From Pseudomonadota bacterium (GTDB taxonomy: Bacteria; Pseudomonadota; Alphaproteobacteria; Rhizobiales; Rhizobiaceae): a stretch of 64,000 nt of DNA. The notes beneath the pieces were generated by a model that saw only the letters and a list, made by a program, of their open reading frames with translations, had not been told where the DNA came from and did no database searches. Location: assembly GCA_023451735.1 (NCBI GenBank), contig JAEXYH010000038.1:112471-176470 (forward strand). The letters are read 5' to 3'. The position numbers and the translations under genes are program-made. Below are positions 57,368-64,000 of the stretch, one piece after another. Every line of letters starts with the position of its first letter. The stretch's first letter is position 1.

Positions 57368-58498
57368 CTACGGCTTCCGTGGGCCAGACTCTGGTGAATT
57401 CCCGAGCCGCCCAAACGCTGCACGGTATGCAATAGGCGTTATCGAGAATTGCTGCCGGAAGTGGTGTCGCAACAGGGTGGACGACTTAAACCCGACACTT
57501 TCCGCAACGCTCTCAATTGGCAGGTCCGTTTCTTCAAGAAGATCACGAGCGCGGCCTACTCGCACCTCCAACAGCCATCTCGCAGGGCTTGTTCCAGTTG
57601 CAGCGTCGAAACGTCGAGAGAAAGTACGCTTCGACATTCCTACTCTCTTGGCGAGGTCCTCCAAAGAATGTCCGCTCGCAAGATTCTCACGCAGGAAATC
57701 GAGCAGCGGCCCAATTCGGCCGCTCTCATAAGCAGATGGAACTGCATTCGTGATGAACTGCGCTTGACCACCGTCTCGATGAGGCTGAACGACTAAGCGC
57801 CTCGCTACGGCGTTGACCGCCCGAGTCCCATAGTCCCGCCGCACAACATGAAGACATAGGTCCAGCCCAGCAGCGCTGCCCGCAGACGTCAATACGTCTC
57901 CTTCGTCGACATACAGTACGTCCGGCTTCACTTCGATTTTCGGATAGCGCGCAGCGAGTGCGTCGGTATAACGCCAATGTGTGGTTGCCTTCCTGCCATT
58001 AAGCAGACCTGCGGCGGCCAACACGAAAACACCAGAGCAAATGGATAGAATTCGCGCACCTCGATGATGGGCTTCTCGCACTGCGTCTAGAAGGTCGCGA
58101 GGGACTTCGCTCTCAACGTCTCTCCAGCCAGGGATAATGACGATGTTGGCGTCAGCCATGAGATGCAGATCACCATCAGTCATAATTCGGACGCCACCTG
58201 CGGCACGCATTGGCCCAGGTTCATAGCCCGCGACTGCGAAGCGATACCAGCTTGATCCCATCTCCGGCCGATCGAGCCCGAACACCTCGACCGCAATCCC
58301 AAATTCAAAGGTACACAGCCCCTCGTAGGCTAGTGCAACAACGAGTGGGGAATTCGACTGTTCATTTGTTACAGTTGCCATAGAGGCTGACATACGACCT
58401 TCGTGCGCGCTGCTCAAGATCAGGGTCTGCCGGATTCGGTGAGCCGAGCCCGTCCAAAATCCCGGGGGGTTCAAGACAACGAGCGTTAAATCCGACAA
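57368..58498 (-). CDS. GlxA-family AraC-type transcriptional regulator (paralogue)
   Basis: A 376-residue protein with the full DJ-1/PfpI domain (ILSICSGVFVLAAAGLL) and AraC HTH (MSKRTFSRRFDAATGTS, VGFKSSTLLRHHFRQQF). It is homologous along its whole length, and well over half identical by eye, to the truncated-looking copy at 46.4-47.3 kb. The first 50 residues before VVALAYEGL may not all be translated; ATG 58392 or 58380 could be the true start. Composition matches the acquired region. It may be cargo or a duplicated copy of the target gene. Confidence 0.82.
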   Translation of the reverse strand: MSDLTLVVLNPPGFWTGSAHRIRQTLILSSAHEGRMSASMATVTNEQSNSPLVVALAYEGLCTFEFGIAVEVFGLDRPEMGSSWYRFAVAGYEPGPMRAAGGVRIMTDGDLHLMADANIVIIPGWRDVESEVPRDLLDAVREAHHRGARILSICSGVFVLAAAGLLNGRKATTHWRYTDALAARYPKIEVKPDVLYVDEGDVLTSAGSAAGLDLCLHVVRRDYGTRAVNAVARRLVVQPHRDGGQAQFITNAVPSAYESGRIGPLLDFLRENLASGHSLEDLAKRVGMSKRTFSRRFDAATGTSPARWLLEVRVGRARDLLEETDLPIESVAESVGFKSSTLLRHHFRQQFSITPIAYRAAFGRLGNSPESGPRKP

Positions 58499-58708
58499 AG
58501 GTCTTCGACTATGGCAGCGACGTCGAGTGCACGTTTCTTGGTGAACGGCCTCCCTGATGCTCTGCCACCATCACAACCACCTATGGCGGCTGCCATACCT
58601 GCTTGGCGCGGGAAGCGATCTCGACGGCAGCCGTTGACAAAATCACAGCCGAGAACCGCTCCGAAACCTTTTTGCATGTATGCTGGGGCACTGAACTGAG
58701 GATGTTCT

Positions 58709-59458
58709 ATGGCTGACACATCGATCGAATGGACGGATGCTACCTGGAATCCAGTAGCGGGGTGCACGGTCATGAGCGCTGGGTGCACTAACTGCTATGC
58801 AATGCGAATGGCGGCCCGACTCGACGCCATGGGCTTGGAAAAATATCGGGGTCTGACGAGAAAAACCGGCGGCCGCGCGAAGTGGACCGGAGAAATCCGA
58901 CTTGACGAAGCAGCATTGACCATTCCTGAAACGTGGTCGAAACCCCGGAACGTCTTCGTAAACTCGATGTCCGATCTCTTCCACCCTGACGTCCCTGTCG
59001 AGTTCATTAGGCGCGTCTGGGACACCATGGCCCGAACTGATCGCCACACATATCAAATCCTGACGAAACGACCGGATCGTATGCGGGAAATGCTCAAAGA
59101 CGGATTTCGGACATTGCCCAACGTGTGGCTCGGCACAAGCGTGGAAGACAGTCGGGTCATAGATCGCCTGAATGACCTACGAATGGTGTCGGCGGCTGTC
59201 CGGTTCGTGTCCTTTGAGCCATTAATCGGTTCTGTCGCAAGCGGATCGTTGAGGGGGATTCACTGGGCGATAGTAGGTGGAGAGTCTGGGCCAAATGCTC
59301 GGCCGTTGTCGCCAGGCTGGGTCGATGAAATCTTCGACATGTGCAGCGAAACTGATACCGCGTTCTTTTTCAAACAGTGGGGCGGCAAGAACAAGAAGGC
59401 TACTGGCAGAACATACCGCCATCAGACGTGGGATCAGATGCCCCGCTTGAGTATGTGA
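58709..59458 (+). CDS. Three-Cys (phage Gp37/Gp68, DUF5131) protein
   Basis: A 249-residue protein with SIEWTDATWNPVAGC and the three-Cys set C19, C26, C29. Later VWLGTSVED, IVGGESGPNARPL and AFFFKQWGG follow the Gp37/Gp68 family. The fold resembles radical-SAM-like proteins. The partner family TcmP is convergent and overlaps it by 25 bases at the 3' ends. Function is unknown; the pair occurs in phages and mobile elements. Confidence 0.85.
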   Translation: MADTSIEWTDATWNPVAGCTVMSAGCTNCYAMRMAARLDAMGLEKYRGLTRKTGGRAKWTGEIRLDEAALTIPETWSKPRNVFVNSMSDLFHPDVPVEFIRRVWDTMARTDRHTYQILTKRPDRMREMLKDGFRTLPNVWLGTSVEDSRVIDRLNDLRMVSAAVRFVSFEPLIGSVASGSLRGIHWAIVGGESGPNARPLSPGWVDEIFDMCSETDTAFFFKQWGGKNKKATGRTYRHQTWDQMPRLSM

Positions 59459-60441
59459 CCGGCAATTTCGGTCGCCAGCCGAACCGCAGCCTTGTTGGGG
59501 TTGGAGATCGCGAAGAACAAGGAGGCCATGGGCGCTCCTCCAGGATGATAGAGCCTCATCGGCTTGAGAACCCCGCCCTTGAATACGCTGCGCAGGCGGT
59601 TGCCGACCCACTCTTCGATCCGGTTCACATCGACCGATCGTCGCTCCTCAACGACAGTATCGCCGAAAATGTCGAGTTGATGAGCTCTTGTCTCATACCA
59701 CTCGTCCCGCCAACTCGTGGTCCCGAACACCCTATTCAGAACGGCGACTTTGCTTGCGTCCAGTCGATCGGGGTCCTTTGGAGCATTGCGGTACAGCCCG
59801 GATAACGGAAAGAAATACCAACAGTCGAGTGCCTCAGTTTCGGCGATCGCAACGACGGTCTCCCATGTCACTTCCATTCCATAGGGATCGAGAAAAACCA
59901 CGCCTCGTTTGCGTTCGCGCTGCCAGTCGTACCGCTTACAGACCCTTTGAACGGCTGCATTGGCGTCGTCCTCCCGCACCATGGCCCTGACATTGGGGTA
60001 CTCGAGCAAGACTTTTCTCAAGGCGGCGGCTCGTTCGGCGTCCTTCTCGACCAACATGACGTGGTGAAATGAAGGGTCAGTCTCCAGTGCGATCCTAGCG
60101 CTGCCCTGCGTTGTCACCTCGGCCGTTGTCTCGTCGCCCTGCCCCATGAAAGGCAGGACAGCCCTGGTTTCTGTTCGACTGCCCGTTCCCGCGAATGCAT
60201 CGATATATATCCGCGCAAAGCCCTTGTTTTTCAGCGCGATAGAATACGCGTTGAGATACTGCCTGAGACAGTTCAGTTTTCTCTCGGTTTCAGAGCTTCC
60301 AAAGTAATGCCGCTCGTCCAAGCTATTCCGCCCAATTATCTTGCGCACACCAATAGCTGGCAGTCTCGTCACCGGGGCAAGACAGTCAAGATCACGGGGA
60401 AGCCAATTGCCGTTTACTTGGAAGAAACGTGCAATGCTCAC
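59434..60441 (-). CDS. tcmP: Three-Cys-motif partner protein TcmP
   Basis: A 335-residue protein with a methyltransferase-like IYIDAFAGTGS (from about residue 78), a RVVFLDPYG-like segment (GVVFLDPYGMEVTW) and FFPLSGLYRN. This is the TcmP family, defined by co-occurrence with Gp37/Gp68. The start is a GTG at 60441; the first 40 residues look poorly conserved, so an internal start near residue 40 is possible. It overlaps its partner at the 3' end. Confidence 0.82.
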   Translation of the reverse strand: MSIARFFQVNGNWLPRDLDCLAPVTRLPAIGVRKIIGRNSLDERHYFGSSETERKLNCLRQYLNAYSIALKNKGFARIYIDAFAGTGSRTETRAVLPFMGQGDETTAEVTTQGSARIALETDPSFHHVMLVEKDAERAAALRKVLLEYPNVRAMVREDDANAAVQRVCKRYDWQRERKRGVVFLDPYGMEVTWETVVAIAETEALDCWYFFPLSGLYRNAPKDPDRLDASKVAVLNRVFGTTSWRDEWYETRAHQLDIFGDTVVEERRSVDVNRIEEWVGNRLRSVFKGGVLKPMRLYHPGGAPMASLFFAISNPNKAAVRLATEIAGHILKRGI

Positions 60442-60907
60442 AGAAATAATTCAAGACTTCGGTGGTAATCCCATGTCATCACAGTCGACGAACCCCGCTC
60501 CAACGGCAGTTTGGCTTTGAATGCGGACCACGCCTGCACGGCCTTCTTCGTAGCTGAATGTGTCTTCGAGGATTCGGCCCCAAGGACTTGCAGAAGCCCC
60601 TTTAATTCGTAATCGGTGTTTTCCTGCCATATTGACCAAGCGCGGTAGGCGGTTCTGACAGCTACCGCTGCGGCATTGATGGCAGGGATTCGCCATGAGC
60701 GGACATCAGGACGCTGTTCTGCCAGTCTATGGCGATCTTGAGCACACCCGGTGCATACAACATCTTAACGTCATGCTGCGGCGGGTCGCGATGGAAGCCC
60801 CACTGTCATCCAAGTCAGGTGGCGAGTCTCAGGGAGGTACGGTCAGAATTGACAGATCATCAATAATCACTTACATCAAAGAAAATCACTGACCTCTGGT
60901 GAACGTC
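60442..60907. other. Intergenic region with possible small ORFs
   Basis: About 466 bases. A minus-strand 81-codon frame (60451-60696; MANPCHQCRSGSCQNR...) ends 10 bases before tcmP, and a plus-strand 65-codon frame (60695-60892) precedes the XRE-HNH gene. Neither has a recognised family or a clear ribosome-binding site, so no gene is called. Confidence 0.35.
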
Positions 60908-62368
60908 ATGAGAATCGAATTGACTCCGGAAGATGTGCGGGCAGCACGGGCATTGCTACAATGGTCTCAAGACGATTTAGCAAAGGCGGCGACCGTAGGT
61001 GTCTCAACAATCGCCGACTTCGAAAAGGCCGCGCGGAAGCCAATCGCCAGCAATTTGGATGCTATTCGGCGTGCCTTAGAAAGCGTGGGAATCATTTTCA
61101 CGCCGAGCGGTCCGGCAATCTACGGTGCCGTCATGCTTTATCTCATGTCGGAAGATGACGGTGTGACAATCGTGTTCCGCTATCGGCCAGAACATGCTGC
61201 GGCCGTGCAGGAGATAGTCGGAACATTCGGCGCGATAGACGGCCAGGATGTCCAGGTTAATATGGAACAATTGGTCACGCCTGAGTTGCGTACCGCTGTG
61301 GATGAACTATTGGCTCGTCACGGCTCAGCGCTGCCGCAGCTCAATAGACTGAAGCAGAAAATTGGGAGGGTGCCCGACGGCAAGTACTTCTTACTGCTGC
61401 CCGGTGAGCCCGCTTCGACCAAGGACCGCTTGGCCCTGGAGAACCATTTGCAAGCGCTCAATCATCCCGAGATTCCGTCTGATAAAGTGACATCCGATGA
61501 TCTGTTCGGCGCTCTTCTTGATCTCTATGACGTAAAGAACCCTCGCACCGACCGTATGACCGTGATCGGCAAAGGTAAGCAGCCGCGGACCTGCCGCTTC
61601 TGTCACCGCACCGATGACGAGACTTCCTTTAAGAAAATCGCGCATGTTATCCCCACCGCGCTCGGCAACGACCATCTGAAATCGGCCGAGGAGTGTGACG
61701 AATGTAACGAGTATTTTGGCCAGAAGACCGAGCCTTCGTTGATCGGGATGCTGGACGTGCAGCGCGTATTTCTCGGAACTCAAGGCCGAGGCGGTAACAA
61801 TGGGCGGCCAAAGCTGAAATTCGGCGGCGACACCTTGCTGCATGACGGTGACAAAGTGGTCGTGCGCGCGCATGAGATGTCTAGGCCTAACGACGACACG
61901 TTTGAGGTAAATCTCGGCCAGGGCGCTCCAATTGTTCCTATGTCGGTTTACCGTGCACTGGCGAAGATCGTTGTGTCGGTTCTGGAAGACGAGCATCTGC
62001 CGCACCTCACGAAGACTATCGAATGGGTGCGGTACGGGCTTCATGTGGACCAGCCAGTGCCTAAGGTGGCGATGGCGACGGTCTACTTGCCCCCCGATCC
62101 ATCGGCGCAGATCGTCGTGTACATTCGACGGACACCGCATCCGCGCCTGCCGCACGTGATCGGCGAGTTTCGGCTAGGCTGTTATCTTTTTGTCTTCGCG
62201 CTTCCCTTTTCGGCACAAGACAAATGGGACCTCCTCGGCTTCTTCGACGACGTCAACTTCAAAGATGTATTCCGGCACTATACGGCGGTCGCGCATTGGT
62301 CTGAGTGGGATTTGGGTGGCGTAGAACCGGTAGCGCTTTCACCGCGTCTAAAGTTCGTCAAGCGCTAA
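60908..62368 (+). CDS. XRE-HNH fusion protein
   Basis: A 486-residue protein. The N-terminus is an XRE-type helix-turn-helix (PEDVRAARALLQWSQDDLAK, VGVSTIADFEKAARKP). A middle linker follows, then from about residue 229 an HNH_5-like nuclease block: CRFCHRTDD, HVIPTALGN and CDECNEYFG. The rest is helical and beta sequence of no known family. A GTG at 60899 is an alternative start. The combination of sensor-type HTH and HNH nuclease suggests a defence effector. Confidence 0.65.
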   Translation: MRIELTPEDVRAARALLQWSQDDLAKAATVGVSTIADFEKAARKPIASNLDAIRRALESVGIIFTPSGPAIYGAVMLYLMSEDDGVTIVFRYRPEHAAAVQEIVGTFGAIDGQDVQVNMEQLVTPELRTAVDELLARHGSALPQLNRLKQKIGRVPDGKYFLLLPGEPASTKDRLALENHLQALNHPEIPSDKVTSDDLFGALLDLYDVKNPRTDRMTVIGKGKQPRTCRFCHRTDDETSFKKIAHVIPTALGNDHLKSAEECDECNEYFGQKTEPSLIGMLDVQRVFLGTQGRGGNNGRPKLKFGGDTLLHDGDKVVVRAHEMSRPNDDTFEVNLGQGAPIVPMSVYRALAKIVVSVLEDEHLPHLTKTIEWVRYGLHVDQPVPKVAMATVYLPPDPSAQIVVYIRRTPHPRLPHVIGEFRLGCYLFVFALPFSAQDKWDLLGFFDDVNFKDVFRHYTAVAHWSEWDLGGVEPVALSPRLKFVKR

Positions 62369-62829
62369 CGCTGACTCAAGCAGCGTCACAAGCCGGTGCA
62401 CTCGGGATATGCAGCCAGCCGCTCTTCCCGCGCGCAAATGTTCCGGAAGCCGTGCTATGCTAACATTCTGACAAATCAAACAACTACTCTCCTTTTCACA
62501 GCCATTTCTACGCAGCGCCCTTGGAGGTCATTTCCGCTCCAACCGTTGCAGACGCGCATATTCAACTTCTGTCTGTTTATTGCGCAAGCTTGACGAGGCG
62601 TGCGCCTACTACCCATCAGGCTCCACAAACCAAGATCACAGAGAGCGGCGCGCTTGCAGCTGGCGGACCGTTGTCGGCTCTAGGGGGGGGCGCTTTGGGC
62701 CCAAAGGCTGACATGTCGCCGCTGCGCCAGAAGCGATCGTTCATCGTACGCGCTTCGAAATTGACAGGTTCTCTTCCCGGCGATCCCAGGCTGGTGATAA
62801 TCTAGCCTCGGTTCACACCGAAGGTTCGA
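62369..62829. other. Intergenic region with palindrome
   Basis: About 460 bases without a supportable gene. It contains a run of eight G at 62683-62690 and the palindrome CTTTGGGCCCAAAG at 62693-62706. A similar palindrome lies at 63814. Confidence 0.4.
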
Positions 62830-63516
62830 ATGACGCGCAAGAAGGACTACTGGGAAACTATAGCGAGGCACATCGCTCGGGTTGTCGACGACAGGAAGAT
62901 CGAGGACGTTCTGCATTTCACGCGACTTGAAAACCTCGCGAACATTCTTGAGCATGGCATCCAAAGCCGATCAGAACTTCGGAATGCCGATTATGATGCC
63001 TACGCAAGTGATGTGGACCGCCTCGATGAGGAGGATAACGCAGTCTCGGTGTCGATCACTTGCTTTTATCCAAAAATGTTCAATGCCAAGCGGTTTCGCG
63101 CAGGTGACAAGCATTGGATCATTTTGGTGTTAGACCGAAGTCTCCTATGGGAATGCCACTGTTGTTTTTACTGCAGCGGCGTGGCGACGAATGCCACGAA
63201 GTACCAGCGCGGCAAGCCGCATGGCGGTTTCGCGCTTGAGAAGCTCTTCGCAGACCATCGACCATCGACGTCCCCCGAGGGCATGACTTTCCGGGAAGAG
63301 TGCGGGCTTCCCTCGGATTGGCCGACTTATCCGGATTCCGAAGTGCAGGTAATGGATGCCATCCATCCGGACTATATACGGGGCGCTTGGGTTGAGACAC
63401 CGGCACATGCAGAGTTCGTCCGGGCGACCTTTGAAACTGCAGGACGCAGTGAATGCCAGGTTGTCGTGCAGCCCTTCACGGCGCGGATATCTCATGGGCC
63501 CTATAATTGGGGTTGA
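62830..63516 (+). CDS. DarT-like ssDNA thymidine ADP-ribosyltransferase
   Basis: A 228-residue protein matching DarT: LHFTRLENLANILEHGIQS at the N-terminus (NAD-binding His in LHFTR), VSVSITCFYPKMF, and DSEVQVMDAI holding the likely catalytic Glu 171. DarT modifies thymidine in single-stranded DNA and is toxic unless removed by the macrodomain protein DarG. No macrodomain gene is in the window, though it may follow after 64 kb. The annotation is by motif only. Confidence 0.75.
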   Translation: MTRKKDYWETIARHIARVVDDRKIEDVLHFTRLENLANILEHGIQSRSELRNADYDAYASDVDRLDEEDNAVSVSITCFYPKMFNAKRFRAGDKHWIILVLDRSLLWECHCCFYCSGVATNATKYQRGKPHGGFALEKLFADHRPSTSPEGMTFREECGLPSDWPTYPDSEVQVMDAIHPDYIRGAWVETPAHAEFVRATFETAGRSECQVVVQPFTARISHGPYNWG

Positions 63517-64000
63517 GCCTATGTTCGCTTCGCGCCGATACCGTTGAAAAACTCCGTGTCGGTGCGTTTTCAGTGATCGCCGCCGACAATCACCGGAACA
63601 AGACTTCCAAATAGACGCCGCAGTGAAACAGTCTTGCGCGAAACATCGCGGAAGCCAGGGGCTGCGAAATCTCAATCCCGGCCAGAGCCGTCGAAATTGG
63701 TTGAAGAGAGTTTTTTAACAGTATCCGCCAATTGCGCACATTACTAGAAGCACTCATGGAAGTCCGCATCCGACCTCAGTCCGGTCATTGGTAGTTGGCT
63801 ACCTTCATGACGGCTTTTGGGCCAAAAGAACACTTTGTATATAAGCTGACGTCGGCGTTGATTACGCCGTGGGAGCGCTTCTTTCTGACGGTAACTTCTT
63901 TCTGAGGGCGTTGTGCCAAAAAGCTATTCACCTAGCGTGAATGTTTGCTAACTTTACGTTGCATTTTCCCCGTATGATTGTATTTTAGTAAACATACATC
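63517..64000. other. Terminal noncoding region rich in inverted and direct repeats
   Basis: About 484 bases with no supported gene. It includes palindrome CTTTTGG-G-CCAAAAG (63814-63828), hairpin GGCGT-TGATT-ACGCC (63854-63868), direct repeats CTTCTTTCTGA (63878 and 63895), and inverted ATTCAC-CTAGC-GTGAAT (63926-63942). It may be a structured RNA, an operator region or part of an element end. Confidence 0.45.

Larger units (their letters stand above)
47312..64000. mobile_element. Tn7-like transposon region with TnsABC and two TniQ proteins (right end not in window)
   Basis: The left limit is placed at a TGT (47312) with repeated GATTCA boxes behind it. It contains, in minus-strand order from 56.6 kb down, tniQ-2, tnsA, two micro-ORFs, tnsB, tnsC, tniQ-1. 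Cargo from 56.8 kb on is defence-like. Base composition is visibly lower in GC than the flanking chromosome. The second end, the target duplication and the true length are unseen; the cargo may alternatively belong to a neighbouring island. Confidence 0.6.

Noticed and set aside
62521..62805. A 94-codon frame before the DarT-like gene
   Set aside because: Low-complexity translation, homopolymer G tract inside it and no ribosome-binding site.
47312..64000. CRISPR array associated with the Tn7-like element
   Set aside because: No series of regularly spaced repeats was seen; the only short direct repeats are pairs (47366/47389 and 63878/63895).

Overview
The window is a piece of an alphaproteobacterial chromosome, most likely Rhizobiaceae (Rhizobium/Agrobacterium type). 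The clues are high GC, several TTG/GTG starts, a RopA/Omp2b-type porin, DUF1127 and DUF3329 small proteins, a MnmD/MnmC pair split into two genes, PreTA, and a split set of urate and allantoin genes. All family calls come from reading the translated sequence by eye; no database search was possible.

Layout. 1-10 kb is a purine-degradation region. puuD-guaD run on the plus strand. puuE-uraD-allA-uraH and a metallophosphoesterase run as a tight minus-strand operon with ATGA/TGATG overlaps. It contains a frameshifted RelE-type toxin beside an intact antitoxin, and a catalytically ruined MNT nucleotidyltransferase between uraD and allA. 10-16 kb holds a homocysteine S-methyltransferase with a divergent TetR regulator, a 2H-phosphoesterase-like protein, and the two halves of the MnmC tRNA-modification enzyme, whose start codons share one CATG. 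16-30 kb holds a 1234-residue hybrid histidine kinase, an MttB-family methyltransferase, a PepSY/response-regulator/kinase cluster resembling feuNPQ, AlaE, a RutG-like permease, a DEAD-box helicase and an EamA transporter. 30-34 kb is an ATP-grasp/alpha-E/transglutaminase operon. 34.6 kb has tRNA-Arg(CCG). A porin with its probable two-component regulator follows, then small proteins, a truncated globin, FliN-like and AcuI genes, and preT-preA for reductive pyrimidine catabolism.

From about 47.3 kb to the end the base composition drops and gene content changes to an acquired element. It is a Tn7-like transposon with tnsA, tnsB and tnsC, and two different TniQ/TnsD-type target-selector proteins flanking them. 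Two or three unrecognised micro-ORFs are translationally chained between and around tnsA and tnsB. One candidate end (TGT at 47312, followed by repeated GATTCA boxes) lies 8 bases upstream of the first readable start codon of a GlxA-type regulator that seems to lack its normal N-terminus. A second, full-length GlxA paralogue sits inside the acquired region. The apparent cargo is defence-like: a HARE-HTH-like protein, a three-Cys (Gp37/Gp68) protein convergent with its TcmP partner, an XRE-HNH fusion and a DarT-like ADP-ribosyltransferase with no visible DarG. The other end is not in the window. No CRISPR array was seen.

The most promising lead for something undescribed is the 47.3-64 kb region: the transposon at the glxA 5' end, its micro-ORFs, and the TcmP/three-Cys, XRE-HNH and DarT cargo.
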